Of a stretch of 64,000 bases of DNA, positions 24,151 through 36,078 are shown in pieces. The notes below the pieces were generated by a model. It saw nothing but the letters and a program-made list of their open reading frames with translations. It had not been told where the DNA came from and searched no databases. Origin of the DNA: Hypericum androsaemum (lineage: Eukaryota > Streptophyta > Magnoliopsida > Malpighiales > Hypericaceae); contig OZ023184.1 of assembly GCA_963995505.1 (NCBI GenBank), positions 13,594,308 to 13,658,307 of the forward strand. Direction: 5' to 3'. Both the position numbers and the translations under genes were made by a program. Position 1 is the stretch's first letter, and every line of letters begins with the position of its first letter.

Positions 24151-24231
24151 TGAAAAAAATAGAGATGGACAAAAGCCAGAAGGTGGGTAAAGAAGTAAAA
24201 AACTAGATTATTTTGGCGGGACATGGATTAG

Positions 24232-24450
24232 GTGATCGACATTCAGCATACTTGGCGGGAGGGCAACCGGCTGGCGGATGCGCTCTCCAAGCATGTTCTT
24301 GAGACTCCCTTGGTTTATTTTATTTTTGATGTCCCCTTAGCTTCCTGTGTTGAGGTGTACATTGATGATTTGCGAGTTGTTAAGTTTACCTCAGTGTACG
24401 CGTTTGACAAGAGGTTCCTTCCCCAGGGATATTTTAGATGTTGACGGTGC
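24232..24450 (+). pseudogene. LINE-type RNase H tail relic
   Basis: The translation gives DIQHTWREGNRLADALSKHV, the hallmark end of the RVT_3 RNase H domain in plant non-LTR elements, followed by a 45-residue tail to a stop at 24442-24444. The catalytic part is absent. Confidence 0.65.
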
Positions 24451-24652
24451 AGAGCTAAGTTTTGCGGCATACTAAGGGAAGACTTTCCTTCTCAATGTAC
24501 TCTTCTCCTCTCACGAGTTTTCGTGAGAGAGTTTTGACGAGGGCGGCAATCGCAACCTCACATGATAGAAACCAGCACTAAGTACGTTGTATTTGGCTAT
24601 TTCGTTTATATATATGGGCGGTTTGCCCCTCCCATTCCAACAAAAAAAGAGT

Positions 24653-24972
24653 AATTGCCCTTAAGTCCCTGGCTTATGTCGTAATTAAGGCTAGGATCTT
24701 TGTTATTCGAAATATTATTTTACCGTCCCTATTTTTTGTAAAAATGTTGGTCTTATCTCAAGTCCCTAATACCAGTATCATAGAATTTTTCCCGCGAAGG
24801 GCGACCTGAAAAGATTAAAATATCCCTCAGTAAAAAAATATGTACCCCAACCCTTTCTCCTCGGTGTCGAGGCCCTCTGATACCGGTATCAGAGACTAGA
24901 GACCAACATTTTTATAAAAAACAGGGACGGCAAAATAATATTTCGAATAGCCGCAGGTCCGTGAGGGCAATT
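24653..24972. mobile_element. foldback MITE of about 320 bp
   Basis: The left arm begins AATTGCCCT (24653-24661) and the right arm ends AGGGCAATT (24964-24972). The arms pair for about 100 bp or more (ATTCGAAATATTATTTTACCG against its complement; ATACCAGTATCA against GATACCGGTATC). The centre is non-coding. Target duplication is unclear because both flanks are A-rich. A transcript would fold into a long hairpin. Confidence 0.7.
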
Positions 24973-25019
24973 TTCCAAAAAAAAGTAAAAAACTAGATAT
25001 TTCCCCAAAAACTTTTTCT

Positions 25020-25770
25020 CTCTCTTGTCGAGTCCACAGAAATAAAAAATTCAGAGAATTTTTTTCCCCGATTCATCTTTCTCCGACGCCGAGGACCAGC
25101 TCCCGACGCCCAGAGGGCACCTGAACTCCTGGGGATAAGCCGAAGCCGGCGGCTTCCCCTTCTCCTTCAGCCTGGAAAGCGGCGATGACGGGTAAGAAGC
25201 CCCGCCAACGAGCTTCAAGGAGTTAAGCATCTCCCTGACCCAATTAATTGTCTCTGCTCCTTGAGGTCTTCGCCATTGGACTAATAATCACCACCGTCAT
25301 CGTTGTGCTCGCATATGTAATAGAAGAACGGCTTGGTTGGGATCCGGTGAAAGACATGGCGGTGGTCTAGAAGAGGGGAGGAGGAGGGGGAGGAGGAGGA
25401 AACGGCACCGTACGGGTTTGATTTGAATGGAGACGGAACAACGAAGGTCGGTTGGTTTTTATTATTCAAACCTATCTGGAATCTTCTTTTCGTTTCTCCT
25501 CTATGTATAACTCTCCTATTAATTTGATGGTGGGATGGAATTGGAATTGGAATTGGAATTGTGAAGTGTTTGTAAGTGTCGTGTTATGGGATGGAATTGG
25601 AATTAGAATTTGGTGGTGGTTTTGATTCTCTTTGGTTGTTTTGGAGAAAGAGATGATTAAAAAAATAAGTGTGTGTGTGTGTGTTTGGAGAGAGACAAGA
25701 AGAGTATTAAGTGTGGTTTAGACTTTAGACTTGAGAATTCGTGGAGATGAAAGGCAACCGACAGACATTG
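25020..25770 (-). other. GC-rich patch with a possible minus-strand exon
   Basis: A minus-strand open stretch (25469-25281, ending at a stop) has protein-like composition with a Ser/Pro-rich part, but has no ATG. It could follow a splice acceptor (TTCCAG at about 25484-25479). Further upstream on that strand the sequence is pyrimidine-rich with a CA run (25671-25684) and GGAATT repeats (25535-25560), like a 5' UTR. I do not recognise a family and found no complete gene model. Confidence 0.25.
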
Positions 25771-25784
25771 CTATTTAAAATATT

Positions 25785-26028
25785 AGTTTTTAAAATATAT
25801 AAAAGCTCCGGTTTGACTGGTGGTCGAGCCGGTTGACCTACCAAAATCCGGGTCGGTGTCCGAATCATTTTTCTAAACCTTACTTTGAACCCCATATTTA
25901 GTTTTTTACCTGTATATAAATTGAATATATTTAAAAAATAAAAAGGTCGATCCGATCTGGTCGGACTGGTCGACCCAAAGGTAGGGAAAAATCTTGGGCC
26001 GACCTTGGGTCAATTTTTTAAAACCGTA
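25785..26028. mobile_element. GC-palindrome MITE-like element
   Basis: TTTTTAAAATATATAAAAGC at the left and TCAATTTTTTAAAACCG at the right bracket GC-rich blocks of GGTCGAGCCGGTTGACC and GTCGGACTGGTCGACCC type. The same style of motif appears in 17421-17904. No target duplication was identified. Confidence 0.4.
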
Positions 26029-26455
26029 CTTACCCTTGGCTTTATTATGCTATACCTTTCTTTTCTTCTCTCCCAACTAACTGAGGAAACTGAGTGAGTA
26101 GCCAGTTCTCCCAAGTCTTAAATACACCTTCTCCCTTTCTTCTCTCCAGTATCGAAAGGTATTTTTTTCAGTTTTTTTCATCTGTTTCTATTAAATAGTT
26201 GCATGCGGTTAGAATCTCCGTATCCAACATAAAATATTACGTTAATTAGCGATTTGCTGTGTCGAGTGTAAAATAGGGAATACCAAACCCAATGTTAGTG
26301 GCAATATCCGGTGCTAATTTTGCAGTGATGACGTGTCCGTTTCGTTAAAGTTCGTTACATGCTTGAAATTTGACCTATTTCACGGGACCCGGTCTGAAAT
26401 TTACTTCTTTGTCTGTGTTTGTTAGTGCTGGTTCCTGAGCAGCGAGAACTTGGGT

Positions 26456-29400
26456 ATGGCTTCTAGGTTCCAAGCCGCCGCGCTGGTGGGCTCGCCCTAT
26501 TACCCGGCAGCCATCGCTTGGTCGGAAGAGAACCTTATCGCCGTTGCATCCGGTCACCTCGTCACCATCATCGTAACTATATTCTTTTTCTCTCCTCCAA
26601 TCAATTTTTTTTTCCTTCTTGAATTTGATTATTGGCTTATGATTTTCTTCAATGGTGTTAGAATCCGGCTTTGCCTTCCGGTCCTAGAGGATCGATTACT
26701 GTCCCGGCAAGTGAACCTTACGCGATCGGGCGGATTAAAGGAGAAGGTAATCTCTTTTTTCCTACTGAAAGCTTTCTCTTTTCGATGTCTTGAGACAAAT
26801 GAGAGATACGTCTCGTTCTGATATTCTTGATTCAATGCAGATTTACTCAGTGGCAGTATGTTGCCGACTGCGTTAGCCCGAGATCGTCGTCCATGTGTTC
26901 GATCGGTATCGTGGTCTTCAGTTGGAATGGCTCCAAATGCAGGGTAGTTGTTTACGAGCTTGTTTCTACTCCTTTAGGAGCGAGGTTTTGCCATTAGCTT
27001 GAAAGAGATTTTGGTGTTTCATTTGATCCTAGACAACATGATTTTTGTTGCAGGTGCTTGCTTGCAGTTTGCACCACTGAAGGACGCGTGAAGCTTTATC
27101 GCCCACCTTATTGTGATTTTTGTGCAGAGTGGGTCGGGGTATGAGAGTGAAGGGAGGTTGGTTGTTAAATGTTTGTGACTTTCATTGGGCCCTTTTTTGT
27201 TATCAGTTTTCATTGGACCCGGGGAGCTTATAATATGATTGAACTAACAACTAGCTGACTAGTCTTTCTTTTGATTTTCTACAGGTGATGGATATATCAG
27301 ATGAGCTTTACCGTTATCTATATGATTCTAACTTTGAAGAACCTTTGCCAAATGTAAGTTATTTTGAATTTTATTCTCCTGTTGAAAGTCTAGTTTGTGC
27401 TGAAGACCTACCACAGTGTAATAATTTAGTTCTTTGGTAGCGAATCCTTAACCATACAAAATTTACATAAAATTTCCTCAGCATACTGGGAGTAAAGTTC
27501 TCTTTGCATCTCCTTTGTATATGGTAAACCTTGTCAATTCTCTGACCACCGGGTTAAAGCGCTAATTTGGTTAAAATCAAGAGAGAGACTGAAATTTACA
27601 CCTATGACCTATTTCATAATACATAATAGCTTGGCATGTAGGTTAGTTGTTTGTTAAGGTGGTGTACATTTTAATTAGTTTGGGTTTGTTCTTTACTACG
27701 CATGAGACATTGGAGAAGAAAGCATGTGCTGATTTTTCATTAAATCCTTGCGCATCGAAGGAGCGTAAAAGAAGGTTGCATAAGGTGAACTTTCCATTTT
27801 GCTTACACTCAAGCTCGCTCTCTACTAGAATTTAGAAAGCACTTTGGGATGTTAAGTTATTTGTATTCTTTTTGTCAAATAGGTGAATGTTAAATGCTTC
27901 TAGATTTAATATAAACTCTTGCATTGTTTCCTCCTCTCCAGCAAGTTGGGACTCAGCTCGGCAATCCCATGAAAGATGCTCTTGATGGCTCTATGATTTT
28001 TCTGATTACTCCAGAACAATATTCTTCTCGCAATGCACATGTATCATCATTAGTTGTCGCCTGGTCACCAGTGTTGCATTTCTCAACCAAGGAGCATGAA
28101 GTTACTAAAAGTGATCTGAATAGGTTCTCTATACTTGCAGTTGGGGGAAAGTCTGGCAAAATTTCAATGTGGAAAATTACTGCACCGCAATGCTACTCTG
28201 TGGAGAATAGAATAGCTCCTTCTTCTGCAATACTTGGACAACTTCTTCAGGCTCACAGTTCATGGGTAACCACAATCAAGGTTGTTGTAGTTGGCTCTAG
28301 TTCAAATCCCTGGGTTGTATTGGCTAGTGGAAGTTCCGATGGCAGGTGAGTTGAAGTATTGTCCAAGAGAACAGTCAAGTCTACTTCCTGTCACTTCTAA
28401 TGTATAGATTGCCTTCTTGCGTTTTTTTAGGACGACATAATATCTTGTTTATTAACTTTTTCCTGATTAGTGTGAAGATCTGGGTATGGGACAGTAAGGA
28501 AACAGAGCCAGGTCGTGCCAATAGCATTGGGTTTTCTCTGCTGAAAGAGGTCGATTTCCTCCGAATATGGGACACTTCTGTTTTATCTAGTTTTAGATTC
28601 TCCATTGTCATTTTGCAAGTTTTTGTTTTTAATCTGATGTTTAAACCAATGTAAAAAATAGGTTCTGTCAGCCAACCCTGTCCCTGTGTCCGTAGTTTCC
28701 CTATCAGTATCTAATAAGTCCTCCAGCGAAGTATTAGTAGCCTTGGGCCAAGGCTCTGGTTTGTTACAAGTTTGGAGATGTGATGTATTCAGCAGTGCTT
28801 TTAGCAAAGTGGGCTCATATAAAGGTCACGATTATATCGTAAGTATCCTGCCTTCAGTTTCGGATTTGGACAGTGTTTTTTTTTTCCAATTCAACATGTC
28901 TTTGCAGTTGTCTTATCAGGGAAAGTAAGTGGTTTCATTCATTATTTATTTGGCGCTTCATCAGGTTACAGATTTGGCGTGGGCTTTTGATGACTGTTGT
29001 CTGTACAGCTGTGGCCAGGTATATCTTATTCAGAAAGCTTGGCTTTTGTGTCATTGTGATTCTGCCTCATGACTAGATATGATTTAGCTTTTATCTTCTG
29101 ATGCAAAGTGTTAGCAAGTGAGAGATGAACTTTCTTTTAGCAACGAGTCGTGCAAGTAGAGCAGATATAATCATCTCATATGGAACTTTATCCCTTTTTT
29201 GGTCTCAATCAGCTTGATTGTTTAAGAAAAAAGTGGAAGAATGTAAATAGATATTCTGGACATGGAAACAAAGGGGGTGGAATTAGTCTTATTAGATGAC
29301 TGCTGGGTTTGATTTGGTCATTCATGTGGGGACAAGATCTATTGAGGTTTTGATTTCATTCACCCCGTAAGATTGAAACCATGATAAATAAGTCTGCAAG

Positions 29401-32178
29401 TTTAAGATTGTGAGAGGCTAGAATTATACGGGTACATAAAGTTTCACCATGTATGTCGTCTCTCTTTTTCTCATTCTGTCATATCATGGCAGGATAACTA
29501 CATCCATGGATGGATCTTGTGCAACAGTTCTCTACATTTGGTGCCCCTTCCAGCAAATACTCCTGATGTCAGGAGTGCCACTGAAGTATGATAAGATCTT
29601 ACCTTCTAATTTATTTTTCTGTGGTTTCGTCATTCTCATTTGTTAAGTTGCCAAATTTAATTCCAGCTTCCAGATGTATTCCTTTCGTGCCAAGGTGTGG
29701 CGGTATCTCCTGGAAATCTTGCATTGGCTTTGGTATGTCCTCCTTTATTCTTTAGTCATCCATTTCTTGAAATCATAGATTCACAAGTGAAGCATAGTCA
29801 CTTCTGAGCATTCTTCCTAATCATTTGCTTTCTTCTTTGTCAATGCTATTGATGTTGCCTGAGCATTTAAGCATGCAAGCTGATTTCTTGCGTGTCATTC
29901 CTTGAACTTACTGTGGCTTGGTTTCTTTTCTGGCTTTGTTTTTGAAATGTTAGGTAGTTAGTTCTATGACTTTAAATTCCAGGCAAAACTTGTCGTGTAC
30001 ACAAATTAATAAGGAGCTAGCACTTCGCCACTGTATTGCAGTGATGAGAGTAGTGGGCCTCCCATTCTTTCCTCTTAAAAATGTATCTACAATTTACTGC
30101 CATCTAGTAGCAGAATATTATTGGCATCAAATTTGTCTGTTTCCAAATAATTTTACCCAGTAGGACTACGTACAATATATTTTATTATATTGGTATTCAT
30201 ACTTCTTAATAGCGATACAAAGAAAAGGAATTCTAGGTCGAACTGAGTCAACCGAGCGACAAAGTTCTAGACAGAACACAGCTAAGATATTAGTTCTCAT
30301 TCTCTTCTTCAGTAATTTTCAAGTTATGTAAAAGATTTTGAATGTTGTTGCAGGTCCGAAATCTTGATGCTGACCACCTTAACCAAATGTACCAAGCAAG
30401 GTTGGTTTGATTTTGTCTCATATCTGTTTCGAAATAACTAACTTCTTTTATACTAATTTGAGGACAACTACATATCATCTTTGTCAATTTTCACATTGTC
30501 GTGACTAACTCTTGTTAGCTTACAGGACTCAAAGGGCTGTTGTCGAATTCTTCTGGATAGGTGGTCAAAAGCTGGAGGTGGAATCTAATATTTCACCCAA
30601 CTACAGCAATGAAGCATCCCCAGGTTTCGCTGCCAGTGAATTGGTTAGTTGGGAATCCAATATATTATGGTCTCTGAAACAATTTGAAAGCTCTGGCCGG
30701 CCCCTGGTTCTTTGGGAAATCGTTGTAGCGTTGTCATCTTTCAAACAGTCTATACCGACATATGTGGACCATCTATTGTTGAACTGGTTATCCAATACAT
30801 TTTTGGGACCACACATGGACCTCTCAGTGAATGAAGTTTCCGCAAGCATCCGTCATGGCATGTCCAAGTTTTCTTCACGCAAACTGCATCTCCTTAATAT
30901 TATCAGCCGACGCGTCATACTATTGAAGTCCAGGTCCGATGAAATCAACTCCGGCGTGGACTTAGAAGGGCTCATTTGTGCTAAAGGTGAGCAATTCGCA
31001 TTATGGCTAGAACTTCTGTACAGCAGTGAAAGAGAACTGCGTGAAAGGCTCGTCGGGCTGAGTTTTTCGTCCTTCTTAAGCAGTATGTCCCACTCAGCTA
31101 AAGATTCTTGTGGACCTGGTTTTTGGTGTCCTGTTGGAATAGCACAAATGGAACAGTGGGTTGCAATTTCTTATGATCACATCAAGAATCCAATCAAAGA
31201 ATTGGCATCAGAAGTTGGAAGGCATCGGAGGTAACCCCTAATTTTCTCAATGATCTCAGCCTGTTTTCTCGTAGTCTTGGTCTTGCATGGTTTGAAGTGC
31301 AATGTAATTTTCAAGGTTTTTTGTTGCATGTGAAATAAAGACGACCATACTCGTTAACTAAGCATAAACAACCAAGAGGAAGAATTCCTAAGAGATCTCT
31401 TTTCTATTTATTAATTGATAATTATGTTTATCTAGAGCTTCTCCATTTTGAAGAAGCAGGTCCGCGTTTCCTTGTCGTGTTATCAATCAAATAAAAGTTT
31501 CGTTAATTTCGTTTGCACGAAGTTCAAGTAGATAGTTGGGGTTGACAAAAAAAAACTAAATAGATGGGGAACTTATGTTCTTTTAAATGCATTAAAATGA
31601 TTATAACTTTTATCCCACAGTATTTAATGTTTTCTTCTGCGTGAGATTATCTTGGTCGCCTGTTCTACGCATTCTTTTGCTGACACTTTTTTCTGATGAG
31701 ATTTCACCCTCAATTTGTGGTCAATGTGTGTCAGCATATGTATTTTGTCCATTCTGTTCATATCGTGTATCTAATGATCCTATATTCAAACTTCAGCAGA
31801 CGGCAGCTTTCTTGTACTACATTCAGGGAAGAGCAATGTGGTTACTGTTCAGCATCAGTTCCTTTTGATTCTCCAGAAGTCGCACGTTGTCGAGGTGCAG
31901 AATTTGTCGACGGAGTAGTTCAGAACCACCAGTTGGCAAGGTGTGCTGCTTCGATGCAGGTTTGCCCGACCACCCCTGTATGGCTTTGCAAGTGCTGTGG
32001 TAGATCAGTTTCCAACTTGGCGCCACCTGCCCTCTTCACAATGCCTTGCTTCCCTGAGGATTTCAAGCCTCTGGCTGAATCTTCTTCGGCCCAAGTCGTT
32101 AAGCCCTGGTGTCCCTTTTGCGGGATACTGCTCCAAAGACTGCAGCCAGATTTTCTGCCTTCGGTATCTCCAGTTTGA
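26456..32178 (+). CDS. WD40 repeat / TFIIIC-type zinc-finger protein (TFIIIC90-like), 14 exons
   Basis: Exons: 26456-26572, 26662-26746, 26841-26943, 27054-27138, 27285-27353, 27942-28345, 28471-28549, 28662-28838, 28965-29018, 29493-29585, 29667-29732, 30354-30400, 30526-31230, 31797-32178. All junctions are GT-AG and the frame stays open for 821 aa. The start MASRFQAAALVGSP matches the family's conserved N-terminus. WD motifs include GGKSGKISMW, SSDGSVKIW (about 284-292) and QDNYIHGW (about 391-398). The C-terminus has Cys pairs 709/712, 759/761-762 and 800/803, as in the zf-TFIIIC domain, and ends QPDFLPSVSPV. It resembles Arabidopsis At3g49400 (from memory). TFIIIC binds internal promoters of tRNA genes for RNA polymerase III; that role here is inferred from family. 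The region after exon 5 is shorter than in relatives; an extra in-frame exon may lie at 27707-27784. A 5' UTR intron (26159-26442) is possible. Confidence 0.88.
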
Positions 32179-33499
32179 CGATCCTGCTATTTTGTTCAAA
32201 GTCGAGCTTTGAGCGGAAACTGCAGAGAGTTCCGCTCTTCCACCAGAGCGAAGAAATCTGTCTGATAAGCTATCTTTTTTCTGAAGTAAGGTTCTTGCCC
32301 AATTTGTGAAAATCTGTATGGTAGATGAAAGTTCAATTCTGTATTCTGAAAACCAATTTAATTATGAAGTTCAGATAATTCAGTTTTGGAAAACTTTTTT
32401 TTTTTGAAGAATCTAGAATATAAAATTTCCATGTCTCAGTTCATAATCCATTGCTTTTGTGGTTGCAGATGAAGCAGAAGAGGCAGGAATATCCCATCTC
32501 TCTCTTTTCACCCTTTGCAAATCACTCTTCCTTGAGGGAGATGGTCAAGGTGGTAAAAGACTCGTATTTTTTTTAGGATGTCTTTGGAAAGCCACTCCTA
32601 AATGAGATTTGATAGTTCTTAACTCTGAATACAATAGGTTAGCCAAAAAAAATTTAATGGTCTAGGAATTCAGTTGATGGTGCATTGTTGTATTAGTTTC
32701 TAATTTAACTGGAATCTTTAAATTATAACACTTTTCAATTGTTGGGTTGCTGGAGCAACGATCTTGATGAATGGATTTTTTTTTCTTTTTTCTTTTCATA
32801 ACCATAATGAAAGAAATCCCAGATCCCTTCTCAAGGAGAAGCATGAAAGGGAACAAGTTTGGCGTGAATATTATGTAATAGTAATTAGATAGATGTTAAT
32901 AACGTGAAGCATAAAATTAAAAGCTCTCAGCTCCAAGGTTGAGGTTGAAGAAAACGACTGCGTATCGAGAATCCATGGTTGCCGGTAGGCTTTTTTGTGG
33001 GTGTACAAGATTCACAAGACGATCAAACTGGGGAGACAACGGCCCGAAGGATCAAATTGAATCAATTTTGAATTAGTTTAGCCTATTTTAGAATTAGAAT
33101 AAGTAAGCCTATCCATGTGTCTTATAGTTAGGTTTTTTTATAAGTAAAATTTTCACATCAATAATTACACCTATCACAAATTTTCGTTAAATCATCTTAT
33201 ACATTATGCCTGTAATAACTATATAACATGCTAGGATATTTGTAAAAATTTTTAATGTGGTTGAGTAATTTAACAAGTAATGATATTTAATCTACCACTA
33301 TATTTGACCTATGAGTTAGGGTTACTTTTGGGGCACAAATATTTTAGAAATCTTCCTCACATTCATCTTGGATTTTTTGGAGCCGGTTCTTGAGACACGA
33401 AATTGGTTTGGTTGAAAGGTATTAACACGTCGAGAGGTAAATCAGTTTCGTGTTACATTAATCTTATAGTTTTCATGATTTTGTAATCCATGTTATCAT
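32179..33499. other. 3' flank of the WD40 gene, no further gene seen
   Basis: The 3' UTR probably ends within a few hundred bases of 32178, but I see no clear poly(A) signal. The remainder is AT-rich with poly(T) runs near 32395 and 32770, and no recognisable gene or repeat. Confidence 0.4.
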
Positions 33500-34030
33500 A
33501 TATTGAACTGCTAGACATGTGTTACTATGCATGTGTACATGTGTTTCTATACATGATCTTTTTGATAAAAATAATCAACTCAATGTGTTGGACACATTTA
33601 TAGTATTTGTCGTATTTAGTGAACATACTACAACGATATTAATTTTCAGTGATTTTATAATGGCATCAATGTTCTCAAAAGTTTGAAATAAGTTTATTAG
33701 CAATAATGCATTAAGATTAATTATGGATATTATGTCAAGTTTTAGAGACATATATTTTGATTGCATTGATTTGCGAGCATCAAGGACTATTAATAAATTA
33801 TTAGTTTTTTAAAATCTACAAAATAGTACACATTAATTTTGGAATAAATTGGTAGTTTTTGGTGGTGTCTAGTGAGGGGATATTCAAAACAGCATAATAC
33901 CTTTGGCATCCCGTAACGCGATCTCGGCCATCCATCGGAAAAGAAACGGACGGCTCAGATTTGGATCCCAGTTTGTGAAGGGAAATCAAGCCCAGATACG
34001 ATCCACGTAACAGAAGGCATGGATAGCACC
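33500..34030. repeat. dispersed repeat, mate of 23190-23600
   Basis: Shares TTGCGAGCATCAAGGAC, TCTACAAAATAGTACA, GTGAAGGGAAATCAAG and GCCCAGATACGATCCAC in the same order as the copy 10 kb upstream. It also holds ACGGCTCAGATTTGGATCC, which the first copy lacks. Sequence 34031-34245 shows no gene. Confidence 0.5.
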
Positions 34031-34254
34031 CCCTGAGGCATTGCCACGTAGGCACTTGTGATAAGAAACATTTTCTCCAGGCAACCACCATGGAGGAGAA
34101 ACAATGACGCGACAAGTTGGAAACCAGGTGGGGCCTGGCGGGACCACCACCATGGTTTTTAGAAGTAAAAAAAAACCTATATTTTAAGCGGGACAACCAC
34201 CCCGGCTTTGGTTGAAACTTTTTTGGGGATTCTGAATATTTAGAATTGAAATTA

Positions 34255-35573
34255 GGGCAAATTACCTTCAAGTCTCTGATCTTTGGTCACCCTCCCCCTA
34301 GGGTTCCTAATTTTTGAAAAATGATTGTTCTGTTCTTAAGTTTTGATAAAAATAGACACTTGGGTGCCTGGCTAACGTTATCGGCTCTTTTTTTATTTTT
34401 GGTCATGAAAATGACCAAAATACTCATAAACAAAAAAAAAATCACCTTCTTCTTTCCGATTCTCTCCGACGGTGACCCAACAACCCACCCTCGCCGAAAT
34501 TGAAAAGCTCCAAGACCGATCAAACAAACAACCCACCCTCTCCTCATCTTCCCTCCTTTCAACCTCAGATCTACTCAATTCGTTGTGGGTTTCTGGAGAA
34601 GGCAACTGGGTAATCGTCAAAATTCGTGCTACCGTTTCCCCACCCGAGTCCTCCACAATGGTGGTTCTTACCATAGCCATGTACGCGAGCCCACCGAGCA
34701 ACTTCTGCTCCACGCCGTACCAGACCACTACCCACTCGAACTTCGACCTATTGAGCGCTAGGGCAGCTGCGTCCTCCACCGCATCCTCCCACAAGCCCAT
34801 GGTCGGTGGCCTCCCCTGTCTCTTCTCCGCGAGGTCGTCTTCATTTTTCTAAGACCGAGAGGAGCTGGTGGTGGGCCCGTGGCGAAGGGAAGACCGATGG
34901 GATGAGCTGAAGGAGTTCAAGGGCTGCAAGTTCTTTGGTGGGGCCTCCTTGAAGCGGGACCGCCATCTCATCCCGATCTCTGTGCTCCAATCTCTGCTCT
35001 TTTGCTCCCCTTCGCCTTCCATTTCGGGCTCCAGATGCAGAATTTCAAAGAAAGTCTGAAATCAATAATAAAGGAAGTCTGAGAGAAGCTCCCTGATGTT
35101 GTGGCGTTGATGCTCCCAATTTCTTTTCGGTGTTGGTGCCAGCAAGAGTCGCCCGTAAGTGGAAATTCAAGTTCACCATTTCTGGGTTTGGTTGATTCAA
35201 GTATTTTTTTAGTCAAGTAATTGTTGAATTGGGGTGGCTTAGATTAATGAGTTTTAGTTGTCGGATTTCTGGGTTTCGAGTTTTTTTTTGTTCTTGATGT
35301 TCTTGGTAGTGTTCTTGATTTTGGTTAGTTTGATCTTATTTTTTGGTTGTTGGTGTTCTTGGTCAAAGGTTGAAGAATGTGCATTTTTTATTTTTTGTTT
35401 AAGGGTATTTTGATCATTTCTGTGATCAAAAATAAAAAAAGAGCTGATGACTTCAGTCAGGGACCCGAGAGTCTATTATCATCAAAACTTAGGGACGAAA
35501 AAATTATTTTCCAAAAATCAGGAATCCTAGAGAGAGGGTGACTAAAGGTCAGAGACTTGAGGATAATTTGCCC
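34255..35573. mobile_element. Mutator-like element (Pack-MULE candidate), 1319 bp
   Basis: A perfect 9-bp target duplication, TTGAAATTA, flanks it (34246-34254 and 35574-35582). Terminal inverted repeats of about 180 bp (34255-34437 and 35391-35573) start GGGCAAATTA and are roughly 80-87% identical by eye. Both hallmarks point to the Mutator superfamily. No transposase is present. The interior (about 34450-35160) is much more GC-rich than its surroundings and has open stretches on both strands: minus 34800-34480, with a GTAAGA donor-like site after GTACATGGCTATG, and plus 34472-34852 and 34868-35059. That is what a captured gene fragment would look like, but I cannot name a source gene. Confidence 0.85.
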
Positions 35574-35689
35574 TTGAAATTATAACGCTCAATTTAAAAC
35601 TTATTATTTTAATATTTAAAAATAGTTAAAAGAATTCGACTTCTTTTTTTTTAAGAATGAAATACCACATATATATATTTGCTCAACTA

Positions 35690-36000
35690 GGATGTTCTGA
35701 TACAAGAGAGAGCATAGCTCTTGATAGGGAAGGTGTTGCCAATTGGATGCGACTTCGTTCACAATCGAGCGAGTCGCGAGTCAATTGATAACTTGATTTG
35801 CTTCCCTGTGAACAAAAATAAACTTACAATAATGTAAAGGAGCAATAGAAAAACCTAGCAAAAATAAGCTTACAATAATGTAAAGGAGCAATAGAAAAAC
35901 CTAGCAAAAATTACATTGTTCTCTATCTATGATATTTGTAATACCATTGATGAACTCGACTACCACTTTACAATCCGAACGAATAAGCACCTCCTTATCA
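35690..36000 (-). pseudogene. LINE-type RNase H relic
   Basis: Minus-strand translation near 35995-35920 reads LIRSDCKVVVEFINGI, like the second catalytic Asp strand of an RVT_3 RNase H. The following part is disrupted by a 46-bp tandem duplication (35813-35904) and stops. This is a weaker match than the other RNase H relics in the window. Confidence 0.4.
35813..35904. repeat. 46-bp tandem duplication
   Basis: Copies 35813-35858 and 35859-35904 differ at one base (AAACTT versus AAGCTT), so the duplication is recent. Confidence 0.85.
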
Positions 36001-36078
36001 ATCATGTTGTCTTGCAACACTCATTTAATTAAGATAAAACTACATTTTAGTATTGCGTAGTTTTTCCTACTTACACAC

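Noticed and set aside
25281..25469. A complete small minus-strand gene of 62 residues
   Set aside because: There is no ATG at its start and no recognised family; it is listed only as a possible exon.
30001..30163. Extra exon in the WD40 gene between 29732 and 30354
   Set aside because: The open frame there has no consistent splice sites, and exons 11 and 12 already join in phase with the family sequence.
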